Assembly: GCA_020073645.1 (NCBI GenBank)
Contig: JAIQET010000004.1
Coordinates: forward strand, 1-64,000
Length of the DNA stretch: 64,000 nt
Direction of reading: 5' to 3'
Source of the DNA: Terriglobia bacterium
GTDB lineage: Bacteria > Acidobacteriota > Terriglobia > Terriglobales > Acidobacteriaceae
In this document: positions 51,525 through 60,122 of the stretch, piece after piece
Layout: each line of letters opens with the position of its first letter
Position numbering within the stretch: position 1 is the stretch's first letter
Position numbers and translations under genes: made by a program
The notes under the pieces: generated by a model
Told to the model about the DNA's origin: nothing
The model's database searches: none
The model's input: only the letters and a program-made list of their open reading frames with translations

Positions 51525-52406
51525 TCAGTCGCCGGCCGTCAGACCGAGCCGAGAGCTGCTCACGCGTAGCGGTCTGGGTTTCTTCGCTTGCCCCGTGCGC
51601 ATCGTTTGTTTCCAGCGGCGTAGGACCTCAAGAATTCCGGTCATAAGCATGGCGGGCGTCGGTGGACAACCGGGAATGTAGCCGTCGACTGGCAGCACGT
51701 CATCGACCGCGCCCACGACGGCGTGACTGCCGGCAAAAATACCTCCGCTGCACCCGCAGGCCCCAACCGCAACCACGAGCTTGGGAGCAGAGGTTGCCTC
51801 GAACGTCTGCCGAACTGCCTCTGCCATATTGCGGGTGACGGGGCCGGTTACGAGCAGCATGTCCGCATGCTTGGGTGAGGCCACGAAGTGGATACCGAAG
51901 CGTTCCAGGTCGTAATACGGATTAGTCAGGGCGGTGATCTCGGCTTCGCAGCCATTGCACGATCCGGCATCCAGCTGTCGAATATTGAGAGCCCGCCCGA
52001 TCAACGAACGGATCTCTCGCGCAAGCTCAGCGGGGTCACAACCAAGCTCGGCCGAAATCTCCAGGCCCGTAGTTGTATCCCAGCGCCGCACAAGTCGCTC
52101 CCGCGTGACCCCGCACCGGGTGAACGCTTCGGTGACATGGAATGCAGAAGCCGCTGCTTCCGCGCAGTGCCCGCAGGCGATGCACTCGCCGTAATCCATA
52201 CGTAACTGCACGTGGCCTCCGGGAATAGGGTGGAGCGTGAGCGCGGAGGTGGGGCAGACTGCAACTGCGCGCTCGGCCAACTGCGGAGTCAGCGAACGGC
52301 CATTCACTTCCGGCAAACGGCTGCCCTTGGCGTCACCGAGCAACGCTTGGACGGGTATCAGGCGCTGTCTCGCCTGCAAACTCTGATGAACCACATCGAA
52401 GATCAT
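51525..52406 (-). CDS. Hydrogenase-4-like small subunit (HyfI/NuoB type) fused to a reduced ferredoxin domain
   Basis: A 293-aa electron-transfer subunit. The C-terminal half (from about residue 140) is a NuoB/HycG-type domain retaining the four ligands of the proximal [4Fe-4S] cluster: SCNGCEAE, GACGCSGG and GCPPTP. The N-terminal half resembles HyfH/HycF ferredoxins but keeps only CPTSAL and CIACGHC; the first CxxCxxC and the final Cys are missing (AEAAA), which leaves exactly one complete [4Fe-4S] site. Start at ATG 52406, overlapping the upstream stop by ATGA. Last gene of the six-gene complex. Confidence 0.88.
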   Translation of the reverse strand: MIFDVVHQSLQARQRLIPVQALLGDAKGSRLPEVNGRSLTPQLAERAVAVCPTSALTLHPIPGGHVQLRMDYGECIACGHCAEAAASAFHVTEAFTRCGVTRERLVRRWDTTTGLEISAELGCDPAELAREIRSLIGRALNIRQLDAGSCNGCEAEITALTNPYYDLERFGIHFVASPKHADMLLVTGPVTRNMAEAVRQTFEATSAPKLVVAVGACGCSGGIFAGSHAVVGAVDDVLPVDGYIPGCPPTPAMLMTGILEVLRRWKQTMRTGQAKKPRPLRVSSSRLGLTAGD

Positions 52407-53875
52407 CGATCGCACCCGGAATAGGAAAGGTTGAAGCTCTTGTTGATAAGCGGGAAGTCCGCAATGATGTTGTCAGCGACTGCAAAGGGTAGTGCCGGCC
52501 AGTTTTGAAACGAAGGCGACTTGATATGACACCGCGCAATCTGCCCTCTGCGGCAGGAAACCCAGTAGAGCAGTTCCCCTCGCGGCGACTCGACGGCCGA
52601 GAAACCCTGGGCATCCTTCTCAAAACCGGCAGCCGCGCACGTTGGGCCTGGCGGCAGGTTCGCCGCAATCTCGCTGATGAGCTGGGCTGAGACCGCAGCC
52701 TCGTTAATTCGGACCCGAGCCCGTGCGAGTACGTCCCCGTAGTGGAAGACAGGTAGGTCGATGGCCTGTTCGGTGTAGGCCCCGTAGGGGTGATCGCGAC
52801 GGACGTCGAGTGCAATCCCGCTGGCCCGCGCGACGACACCAACCACAGCCAAGTCCCGCGCCACGTTCGCCAGGAGAACCCCGGCGCCCTCAAAGCGATT
52901 CTGTACCGAGGCGGTATCGAGCACTTTTCGTGCAAGACTGGCAAACTCGCCAGAGGCCCGCTCTACAGCGGCCGCCAGGCTGCTTGCCGCGGCCGATGAG
53001 AAGTCGCGGTTGACCCCGCCAGGTGTGGCCATGCCACGCCAGTAACGCGTACCAACGCAGGCCGCAGAAACCCGCAGCAGGTCTTCCTTGATGCGGCTGG
53101 CATAGGCAGCAGGAACCGTGAAGCCAACGTCTCCACAGAGGGCGCCGACGTCGGCCACATGCGCAAGCATTCGTTCCAGTTCGAGCCCGATCAGGCGAAT
53201 GGCCGCCGCCCGCCGAGGCACTTGAACGCCAAAGGCGTTCTCGACCGCTTCACAATATGCGACGGCGTGGGCAAAGCAGTTGTCCCCGGATACGGATTCG
53301 GCAATCAGCATGCCGCGCGCGACTGGGCTTTGCTCAAATAGTTTCTCGGTTCCCTTGTGGGTGTAGAAGTGCCGCAACTCGAGGTGGATTACCCGGTCGC
53401 CCATGACACTGAAACGGAAGTGTCCCGGCTCAATAATGCCGGCGTGGACAGGGCCGACCGCGACTTCACACACGCCGTCACCGTGTACCTCCAGGAACGG
53501 ATAGGGACGTGAAGCCCAGGGCACAGAGCCGACCGCACTCACCATGGGGTGAACGCCATCAGGCCAATTCTCGTGCAACACGAGCGGCCGGAGATCCGGG
53601 TGGCCCAGGATTTCGATGCCGTACTGATCGTGAACCTCACGCTCGTACCATGCGGCCGCTGGAGTGATAGCAGTGATGGATGTCACGGGACGGTCCGCGG
53701 CAAACTGGAAGAACCGGTAACCCGACGCGCCGGCATCTACTACGTAGTGGATTGAGAGCTTGTGTTCTCCGTCCTTCGTCCCAAACACCGAAACCAGGCG
53801 TCCCGAGCGAAGCGACTCGTGCAAGCTCTCGGTAGTGTTGGTGTGGCTCATAAAACCCAGCCTATTGGAGGTCAT
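52403..53875 (-). CDS. Hydrogenase-4-like large subunit (HyfG/HycE, NuoCD-type) lacking NiFe cysteines
   Basis: A 490-aa fusion of a NuoC-like N-terminal domain (WYEREVHDQYGIEILGHPDL around residue 85-105) and a NuoD/hydrogenase large-subunit domain. EPGHFRFSVMGDRVIHLELRH and KGTEKLFEQ are HycE-like. Where hydrogenases have RxCGxC, this protein has ESVSGDNCFAHA, and at the C-terminus DPCxxC is replaced by NKSFNLSYSGCDR, the form typical of non-hydrogenase relatives. A NiFe centre is therefore unlikely. ATGA overlaps join it to both neighbours. It probably binds a quinone or other partner, as NuoD or energy-converting-hydrogenase-related proteins do. Confidence 0.9.
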   Translation of the reverse strand: MTSNRLGFMSHTNTTESLHESLRSGRLVSVFGTKDGEHKLSIHYVVDAGASGYRFFQFAADRPVTSITAITPAAAWYEREVHDQYGIEILGHPDLRPLVLHENWPDGVHPMVSAVGSVPWASRPYPFLEVHGDGVCEVAVGPVHAGIIEPGHFRFSVMGDRVIHLELRHFYTHKGTEKLFEQSPVARGMLIAESVSGDNCFAHAVAYCEAVENAFGVQVPRRAAAIRLIGLELERMLAHVADVGALCGDVGFTVPAAYASRIKEDLLRVSAACVGTRYWRGMATPGGVNRDFSSAAASSLAAAVERASGEFASLARKVLDTASVQNRFEGAGVLLANVARDLAVVGVVARASGIALDVRRDHPYGAYTEQAIDLPVFHYGDVLARARVRINEAAVSAQLISEIAANLPPGPTCAAAGFEKDAQGFSAVESPRGELLYWVSCRRGQIARCHIKSPSFQNWPALPFAVADNIIADFPLINKSFNLSYSGCDR

Positions 53876-55320
53876 TGCTGCAGTACCGCCATGGCCCCTT
53901 CGACCACCTTCTGGAACTGGACCGGGACATGTACGCCGAAGATCAGCAGCACCACCGCGCAGGCGCCAATCACTGCTAGCTCTGTTCCCGCGACCTTTCG
54001 TGATTCTGGCGTGTCCTTCGGCTCTCCTCCGAGCATGTGGAGGAAGTGGAAAAGCAGGGCGCCAAATGCAAGCGTGAGACCCACCAGGAGGATTACAGCG
54101 ACCAGGTACCGTGCCTGGGAAAAGGCTCCGCTGAGAATAGCAAACTCACTTACAAAAAGCGCAAACGGGGGCATGCCAACAATCGCCAGACCGCCAAAGA
54201 TCAGCGCCCCGCTGGTGAAGGGCAGCATTCGTATCATGCCGCTGATCCGGTCTATCCGCAGCGTACCCAGTTTCTCGCGAACGTTGCCAGCGGCAAAGAA
54301 GAGCACGGACTTGGCCAGTGAATGGTTGAATGTGTGCAAGAGCGCCCCGTAGAGGCCGAGCGGCCCTCCCAGGCCGATGCCGGTGGCGATGATGCCCATG
54401 TGTTCGACACTGCTGTAGGCGAACAGGCGCTTAAGGTCCCGCTGCACGATCATCAGAAGCCCCGCAATAAGGATCGAAACGCCGCCAAACAGCAAGAGCA
54501 GGTGGTGACTGAACCCCGGTCCAATCGCTCGCACAGCGATGGCGTCAAAGCGCAACAGTGCATACATGGCGCAGTTCAGCAGAGCGGCCGAAAGCATCGC
54601 GCTAATCGGAGAAGGCGCCTCCGCATGGGCGTCTGGAAGCCAGCTGTGAAGCGGTACGAACCCAACCTTTGTGCCGTAGCCCACGATGAGAAACACGAAG
54701 GCGAGCTTCACCAGGTTTTTCATAATAGAGAGCTGCGGCGCTGCTGTCACAAGGCTGGTCCAGTCAAGGGCTGAACCTCCCGCAACTCCCGATTTCACCG
54801 CAGCCAGATAAAGTGCGATGGTGCCGAACAGGGCAAAGGCGAGTCCGACCGTGCAGACGACCAGGTACTTCCATCCTGCCTCAACCGCTCCCTCCGTCTC
54901 GTAGAACCCGACGAGCAAGGCGGAGGCCAATGTTGTGCCCTCCATGAAAATCCAGAGCAGCCCGAGGTTGGAGGACAGGTAGGAGGCAAGCATGGTGAAC
55001 AGAAACAGGAAAAGCAGAGCATAGAACCAACGCAGGGAAGAGAACCGTTCCGGAGGCAGATGCCGGAGGTATCCCGATGAATACACCAGCACAAGGGCAA
55101 AAATGAGGCAAAGACTCGCGAGAAAAACCGTGGTGAGGTGGTCCGCCCGGAGATATCGTCCAAAGGTAATGCTGCCGTGGCGATAGGTCGCGAACATCAG
55201 CCAACTCAGGGCTGCAATTTCAGCCGCGCCAATCAGAAGCGCAGTCCTGGTCCCGCGCCGGAAGAACAACACAACGGCTGCGCCGAGGACGGGAATGAGG
55301 AGTGGGAGCAAAAGCACCAT
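53872..55320 (-). CDS. Proton-translocating antiporter-like subunit (HyfF/NuoN-type)
   Basis: A 482-aa membrane subunit of the Mrp/NuoLMN antiporter family with about 14 helices. LLWIFMEGTTLASALLVGFY carries the conserved membrane Glu, GYGTKVGFVPLHSWLPDAHAEAPSPISAMLSA the central Lys helix, and KRLFAYSSVEHMGIIATG and LLHTFNHSLAKSVLFFAAGN the later conserved His/Lys region. These residues indicate a working ion channel. Fifth in distance from the operon end; ATGA overlap with the large-subunit gene. Confidence 0.92.
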   Translation of the reverse strand: MVLLLPLLIPVLGAAVVLFFRRGTRTALLIGAAEIAALSWLMFATYRHGSITFGRYLRADHLTTVFLASLCLIFALVLVYSSGYLRHLPPERFSSLRWFYALLFLFLFTMLASYLSSNLGLLWIFMEGTTLASALLVGFYETEGAVEAGWKYLVVCTVGLAFALFGTIALYLAAVKSGVAGGSALDWTSLVTAAPQLSIMKNLVKLAFVFLIVGYGTKVGFVPLHSWLPDAHAEAPSPISAMLSAALLNCAMYALLRFDAIAVRAIGPGFSHHLLLLFGGVSILIAGLLMIVQRDLKRLFAYSSVEHMGIIATGIGLGGPLGLYGALLHTFNHSLAKSVLFFAAGNVREKLGTLRIDRISGMIRMLPFTSGALIFGGLAIVGMPPFALFVSEFAILSGAFSQARYLVAVILLVGLTLAFGALLFHFLHMLGGEPKDTPESRKVAGTELAVIGACAVVLLIFGVHVPVQFQKVVEGAMAVLQQ

Positions 55321-55324
55321 GGCC

Positions 55325-55987
55325 CTAACCCCTCAACCGCCGTAGCTTGGAAACGTCGAGGTGCTCGAACGTATCGCGAATGCGGAACGCGAAGACGCCC
55401 ATCAATAGGACACCCATAATGAGGTCGAAAAAGACGCCGATCTCAATGATCATGGGCATGCCGAAAGTGGTGATCAGCGCCGCGAGAAAGATTCCGTTTT
55501 CGAGCACGAGCAGGGCGATGATTTGCATCAGCGCTTTGCCGTGGCTCACCATGAGGAAGGCGCCGCTCAGGATCAGGGCCACGGCAGCCGCAAGGACATC
55601 TTCAGAGACCCGCAATTCCTGCACGTACGTGTGCACCGCCGTGAAGGAAAGGAAGATCAAGCCTGCGGTTATGAATACAGAGTAGACGGGACTCAGCGAA
55701 AGCTTAACGTCGCGTGGCGCTTGCAGCTTATCGACCAGGCGAAACAGCGCATAGGGAATACCCAAGACCTTAATCAGGATGACGAGGCCGCCAATCACGT
55801 ACGACTCGGTGGAGCGATGAATATGGGCAACGGCCAGCACCTGCGCCGCAAGGACGGCCGACTGAAGGGCAAAGGCCACGATGCTGGTCGACATGCGCTT
55901 TGCCGCTGCCAGCATGAGAACGGTCAGGAACAGCAGCACGGCAGCCGAACCCATTGCCTTGCTTGCCGCCAGATCGACTAAAACCAT
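55325..55987 (-). CDS. Hydrogenase-4 component E-like subunit (HyfE, NuoK-related)
   Basis: A 220-aa membrane protein with about six helices. The N-terminal part (FLTVLMLAAAKRMSTSIVAFALQS) and LVLENGIFLAALIT, with a membrane Glu, resemble HyfE and its NuoK-like core. GVLLMGVFAFRIRDTFEHLDVSKLRRLRG ends the protein, as in HyfE. It lies between the HyfF-like and HyfC-like genes with gaps of three to four bases. Confidence 0.9.
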   Translation of the reverse strand: MVLVDLAASKAMGSAAVLLFLTVLMLAAAKRMSTSIVAFALQSAVLAAQVLAVAHIHRSTESYVIGGLVILIKVLGIPYALFRLVDKLQAPRDVKLSLSPVYSVFITAGLIFLSFTAVHTYVQELRVSEDVLAAAVALILSGAFLMVSHGKALMQIIALLVLENGIFLAALITTFGMPMIIEIGVFFDLIMGVLLMGVFAFRIRDTFEHLDVSKLRRLRG

Positions 55988-55990
55988 TCG

Positions 55991-56935
55991 TTATCTCCTC
56001 AGTAGAGCAGTAAAAACCACTGCCAGAGCCCCCAGTGCCGTGGCGATGCCCAGGAATTCTGGAACCATGTACATGCGAAGTTTTGCAATGCTGCTTTCGA
56101 GCACTGCGATCACGATTGCCAGCACCACGAGCTTCAGGAGGTACGCGCCCAGGCCGAGAGCGAGTCCCGCCAACGTCAGGTTCGCGGCCATCCCCCAAGG
56201 AGCAAAAAGGCCGATGAGCAGGGAAAGAACCACAGTCAACTTGACGGCCTGGGCCCATTCGATGAGCGCAAGGCTCGGTCCCGAGTACTCCAGCACCATT
56301 GCCTCATGAATCATCGTGAGTTCCAGGTGCGTGGTTGGATTGTCTACCGGCATCCGTCCAGTTTCCGCAATGGCCACCATGGCGAGCGCGGCAAAGGCCA
56401 CCGCATGCACGGCGGACACGTCGAAGAAGTTCTGGCTCAGCGTCCACCTCACGATTTCGACGATGTTCCCCTGGCCGGCGAGAATGGCCACTGCAATGAG
56501 TCCCAAGAGCAGCGGAGCTTCCGCCAGCGCCGAAATCATGGCCTCACGGCTGGCGCCCATCCCGGCAAACGAACTGCTGCCGTCGAGAGCGCCCAGACCC
56601 ATGAAAAATCGCCCCAGGGCCAAGACATAAACCAGGACGATGAAATCTCCTGCAAATGCCAACAGCGCCGACTGGTTAACGGTGGGGACCAACGCCGCAG
56701 CCACGAAGGTCGAGGCGGCGAGCATCATGGGAGCAAAGCGAAAGAGTGGGGACGAGTCAGGCGGTACCAGGTCCTCCTTGCGAAATAATTTCAGGAGGTC
56801 GGCATACGGTCGCCACAGATTGGTCCCCTGGCGCCGCTGGATGACTGCCTTGACGCGGGCAATCAGAGCCCGCAGCAGAGGGGCGCCGAGAACCAGGAGC
56901 AGGTACTGAAGAACATTTGCGGCTGCTGTCGTCAT
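55991..56935 (-). CDS. Hydrogenase-4-like membrane subunit (HyfC/HycD, NuoH type)
   Basis: The membrane-arm subunit contacting the hydrophilic arm, 314 aa. Start at ATG 56935 (MTTAAANVLQYLLLV), overlapping the upstream stop by ATGA; the larger track ORF is readthrough. RVKAVIQRRQGTNLWRPYADLLKLFRKED is the HycD/NuoH quinone-site-type motif, and TGRMPVDNPTTHLELTMIHEAMVLEYSGPSLALIEW carries the conserved acidic residues. Eight helices predicted. Confidence 0.93.
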   Translation of the reverse strand: MTTAAANVLQYLLLVLGAPLLRALIARVKAVIQRRQGTNLWRPYADLLKLFRKEDLVPPDSSPLFRFAPMMLAASTFVAAALVPTVNQSALLAFAGDFIVLVYVLALGRFFMGLGALDGSSSFAGMGASREAMISALAEAPLLLGLIAVAILAGQGNIVEIVRWTLSQNFFDVSAVHAVAFAALAMVAIAETGRMPVDNPTTHLELTMIHEAMVLEYSGPSLALIEWAQAVKLTVVLSLLIGLFAPWGMAANLTLAGLALGLGAYLLKLVVLAIVIAVLESSIAKLRMYMVPEFLGIATALGALAVVFTALLRR

Positions 56936-58914
56936 CGAAGCACTTTCACCAGAGCGAGGAGCGAGACCAGGGTCAGAAAGATGTAGAGCAAGTACATCTG
57001 GACGTTGCCTGTGTGCAGTCGGCGGACTTGGTTCGCGGCGGCCACGATCGCGTCCACGGCAGGGCGGTAGAGTGATTGTTCGAACGAGGTCGTCCGCTCG
57101 GAACGGTACGACACCGCTACCGGAAAGTAGGGTTGATCTGCAGGCAGAACCTCGATCTTCCGGTTTGGCCTGTATACAGCCGCAAAAACGGAGCGAAGAG
57201 GCTTTGAGAAAACCGTTGGCGTGTACTGCATCCTCGGGGAGAGCGTCGGCAGTCCGCAGGCCCAGATTGCTGTGACACGGGTGGCACGAGGTATGGCCAT
57301 GGCCAGGAGGAGAATACCGACGACACACGTGGTCAGGATCGGAAGCACCCTTGGCAGCAGCGACAGCTCTTGTGCAACATTCCCGGAAGGTATCAAGCTT
57401 GCTGCCACCAGCGAAAGCGGTCCAAGCAGGAGTGCCGGGTAGACTCCCACCGCCACGCATGCCAGAGCCAGCACACCGGTGCCGAGGCACATCCCGAAAG
57501 GAACTTCGCCAGCCGATTTCGCAGCTACGCCACGGGGTCGTCCCAGGAACGCAGTCCCGAATAGTCCCATGAAGCATGCCGCAGCGAGTCCGCCCACGAG
57601 TGCGAGGACCCCAGCAGCGAGCGGCAATATGATCTGGGCTACCGGACTGGGCAGGGTAGCGCCGGCAAGAAAGCTCCGAAACGTGAGCCACTCGCTTACG
57701 AAACCGTTGAAGAGCGGCAGCCCGGCGATGGAGCAACAGGCGACCAGCAGGGTCGCGCCGGTGTACGGCATTCGCGCGAACAGCCCGCCGAGTTCATCCA
57801 GGTTCAGCGTGTGCGTAGTTGTGGAAACCGATCCTGCTCCCATGAAGAGCACGCTTTTGAAAAGCGCGTGGTTGACCGTGTGGGCGAGCGCAGCCACAAG
57901 TGCAAGGCTTGCCCACATGGGAGCCTGGTATGCCTGGAAGATCAGCGCAGCGCCGAGACCCAGGTAGATAATGCCGATATTCTCCACGCTGCTGTAAGCC
58001 AGAAGCCGCTTGAGGTCCCTTTCCGCCAATGCATAGAGAATCCCCAGCACGGACGACACCACCCCGGCCAGAAGTACGAGGTAACCCCACCAGGCCGCGG
58101 GATGCGGGAGGAAATCAAACCCGAAACGGACCAACCCGTATACCGCGGTCTTCAGCATCACGCCCGACATGAGGGCCGAAACCGGACTAGGCGCGATCGG
58201 ATGGGTCCGCGGCAGCCAGAGGTGAAGCGGAATCACACCGGCCTTGGTGGAAAAGCCAAGGAACGCCAAGAGATATATGGCAATCGCGGTGCGTCCTGGC
58301 AGTGTTCCACCCGCTGCACGAATCTGGGTGAAGGTGAGCCCGTGGGTATAAGGCAGGAAAAGGAAGAACGAGGCCGCGACCGCGGCGGCTCCTGCGTGCA
58401 TCATCAAGAGATAGATCAGCAGATTGTGCCGGCGCTCCGGGGAATCGCCATCGGCGGCAACCAATGCCGCCGAAAACACCGTCATGAGTTCCCAGCCAAA
58501 CAAGAACGCAAATGCGGACGCTGCGGTTACGACAAGAACCATGGACAGAACAAACAGCGGCAAAAATGTCCAGATCCACGCTTGCTGCCCCGTGCCGTAG
58601 TGCCGCTCGATGTAGGCAACCGAGAACACCGTGGTGGCCGCCGTAACCGCACAAATCAAGAAGACGAAGAGGGAACTCAGCCGGTCCAGGGTGAGCACGA
58701 ACGGGAAGGGCAGGAGGTGGGAAAGATCAACGATGGGAAGCTGTCCGGTCCGCCAGCTCAATAGAGTTGTTGCAGCCCCCAAGAACATCGACACGAATAG
58801 GAGGACTGGAACCACCCTCCGGTATCGGGAGGAGCGCCAGCCTGGTAGCAGGATCAGAGGTATGGCGACCGGGATGGCTAAATGGAGATCAAAGAACAGT
58901 CGGGTCAGTTGCAA
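56932..58914 (-). CDS. Large antiporter-like subunit (HyfB/HycC, NuoL-type)
   Basis: The first and largest subunit of the complex, 660 aa, with about 16 helices. LFGWELMTVFSAALVA has the conserved Glu; FSTKAGVIPLHLWLPRTHPIAPSPVSALMSG and LAYSSVENIGIIYLG, with VNHALFKSVLFMGAGSV, carry the channel Lys/His residues. The C-terminal extension ends in a further helix (MYLLYIFLTLVSLLALVKVL) like HyfB. The start is a TTG at 58914 with a weak GAGG upstream, so a nearby alternative start is possible. A 209-base gap with an operator-like site precedes it. Confidence 0.92.
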   Translation of the reverse strand: MQLTRLFFDLHLAIPVAIPLILLPGWRSSRYRRVVPVLLFVSMFLGAATTLLSWRTGQLPIVDLSHLLPFPFVLTLDRLSSLFVFLICAVTAATTVFSVAYIERHYGTGQQAWIWTFLPLFVLSMVLVVTAASAFAFLFGWELMTVFSAALVAADGDSPERRHNLLIYLLMMHAGAAAVAASFFLFLPYTHGLTFTQIRAAGGTLPGRTAIAIYLLAFLGFSTKAGVIPLHLWLPRTHPIAPSPVSALMSGVMLKTAVYGLVRFGFDFLPHPAAWWGYLVLLAGVVSSVLGILYALAERDLKRLLAYSSVENIGIIYLGLGAALIFQAYQAPMWASLALVAALAHTVNHALFKSVLFMGAGSVSTTTHTLNLDELGGLFARMPYTGATLLVACCSIAGLPLFNGFVSEWLTFRSFLAGATLPSPVAQIILPLAAGVLALVGGLAAACFMGLFGTAFLGRPRGVAAKSAGEVPFGMCLGTGVLALACVAVGVYPALLLGPLSLVAASLIPSGNVAQELSLLPRVLPILTTCVVGILLLAMAIPRATRVTAIWACGLPTLSPRMQYTPTVFSKPLRSVFAAVYRPNRKIEVLPADQPYFPVAVSYRSERTTSFEQSLYRPAVDAIVAAANQVRRLHTGNVQMYLLYIFLTLVSLLALVKVLR

Positions 58915-59085
58915 TCTTCGGAATCCTCAATGTCTTGGAAGTCCTCTCTGGAAGCCGCTTCCCCTTCACGGTGAAGACTGAGGGCTCCTTTCATAGGAAG
59001 CCCTGCACAACAGGAGGTGCGAGAGAACAAGCTGTTTGGCTGTGTTTCGGCGACAGTCTGGCCAGGGAATGAAACTGAAGTACTT

Positions 59086-59110
59086 AATATTACGATATGT
59101 GGATATATCC
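59086..59110 (-). promoter_or_regulatory. Operator-like AT-rich site upstream of the hydrogenase-like operon
   Basis: AATATTACGATAT (59086-59098) is an imperfect palindrome (ATAT-TACG-ATAT) that matches AATATTTGCATAT upstream of the arsR-type gene in 10 of 13 positions, with all fixed AATATT and ATAT bases shared. A perfect palindrome GGATATATCC (59101-59110) lies directly beside it. The site stands out from the GC-rich surroundings, and is placed between the regulator and the operon. Confidence 0.55.
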
Positions 59111-59123
59111 TCAAAAAAGTGCC

Positions 59124-59462
59124 CTAGCCCTTGTTGCCAGAAGTGACTGCCAGTTGAGACAGCAGGTCTTTCACGTCGATCAGATGGTTGTTAAAAATCT
59201 TCTTGGCTGCGTCCAACAACTTGAAAATTTCCGGGTCGCGAACCGAGTACAAAACACTCTGTCCGTCTTTCCTGCCTACCACAATGCTGCGGCTTCTCAG
59301 GACGGCCAATTGCTGCGATAGCGTGCTTTGTTCGACCTCCAGGCGCAGACAGAGTTCATTCACGCCGACTTCGCCGCGGCGCAACTCGTCCAGGATCCTG
59401 ATTCGCAGGGGGTGAGCCAGTGCTTTGAAGAACTCTGCCTTGAAGTGACTAAGCTCGGGCAT
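59124..59462 (-). CDS. ArsR-family winged-helix regulator
   Basis: A 112-aa dimeric repressor-type protein. KALAHPLRIRILDELRRGEVGVNELCLRLEVEQSTLSQQLAVLRSRSIV carries the winged helix-turn-helix, followed by RKDGQSVLYSV (wing). The metal-binding ELCVCDL motif is absent; there is a single Cys (ELCLRL) in the whole protein, so classical arsenic or cadmium sensing is unlikely and redox, ligand or sulfur-species sensing is possible. It is encoded directly upstream of the six-gene hydrogenase-like operon on the same strand. Confidence 0.93.
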   Translation of the reverse strand: MPELSHFKAEFFKALAHPLRIRILDELRRGEVGVNELCLRLEVEQSTLSQQLAVLRSRSIVVGRKDGQSVLYSVRDPEIFKLLDAAKKIFNNHLIDVKDLLSQLAVTSGNKG

Positions 59463-59470
59463 CCAATGAG

Positions 59471-59484
59471 AATATTTGCATATT
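59471..59484 (-). promoter_or_regulatory. Operator-like AT-rich site upstream of the ArsR-type gene
   Basis: AATATTTGCATATT is a near-perfect palindrome (AATAT-TTGC-ATATT) nine bases upstream of the ArsR-type start codon. It shares AATATTNNNATAT with the site at 59086, suggesting autoregulation and joint control of the downstream operon. Confidence 0.55.
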
Positions 59485-59508
59485 ACAATTTATTGTGTCA
59501 ACTGATGG

Positions 59509-59908
59509 TTGCGTGCCAGAACCCCCAAGATTACCGACTCTTCAGCCTGGGTGTTCTCGAGTCGGAAGGGAACTACGCTCGACCGGCACACGCTGCTATC
59601 ACGGCAGCTCAAGCCGGCGGCGCATGCTGCGGGGCTAAGCAATGCAAACTGGCACTGCTCTGCCACTCGAATGCCACTCTGCATGACTCGATCGGAACTC
59701 CTTTGGAACGGTGCAGGCGTTGCTCGGTCACTCATCGAGCGAGATCACACGTCAGGTGTATCTGCATTCGCTCACGGAGGATCGGCGGACGGTGGTAGAA
59801 AAACTGGAAGCGCTAATCAATGGACCCAAATCGGACCCAAGTTGTCGATTTGAGCAACTGGCGCTTCCAGAATTTGCTGCTGCGAAAGAAGATATTGGTC
59901 GGCCCTAG
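59509..59908 (+). pseudogene. Tyrosine recombinase (phage-type integrase) remnant, frameshifted
   Basis: Three plus-strand frames together give the C-terminal half of a tyrosine integrase: AWVFSSRKGTTLDRHTLLS and RQLKPAAHAAGLS in frame 1 (59509 onward), HSNATLHDSIGTPLE in frame 3 (about 59660-59705), and VQALLGHSSSEITRQVYLHS in frame 2 (from about 59711), ending at TAG 59906-59908. HxxR and LGH..S.....YLH are the catalytic-domain signatures with the nucleophilic Tyr. Two frameshifts and absence of the N-terminal half show it is dead. Confidence 0.8.
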
Positions 59909-60122
59909 CAGACGATTCTTGAACTGGGCCACGTCTTAACTTCCGGTTTGCCGACTAACCGCCCATTGATGAGGATTCTGGGGTTGTGAGTGCTACGGGG
60001 ATTTTTTCGCCAACCATCCGTTAAGAGCCGCTTAAACTCATCTGCCCGGATTGACTTGCCCTATCGCTGCTACTAAGATTTCGCCTAATCCTGAGCAAGC
60101 CCGCGCGCAAGGGGAATGGGGT

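Noticed and set aside
51525-58914. Functional [NiFe] hydrogenase-4 or formate hydrogenlyase
   Set aside because: Both NiFe cysteine motifs are absent from the large subunit, and no maturation or formate dehydrogenase genes are nearby.
51525-58914. F420H2 dehydrogenase (Fpo-like) linked to the cof operon
   Set aside because: No FpoF-type F420-oxidising subunit is present; the link would rest only on co-occurrence in the window.
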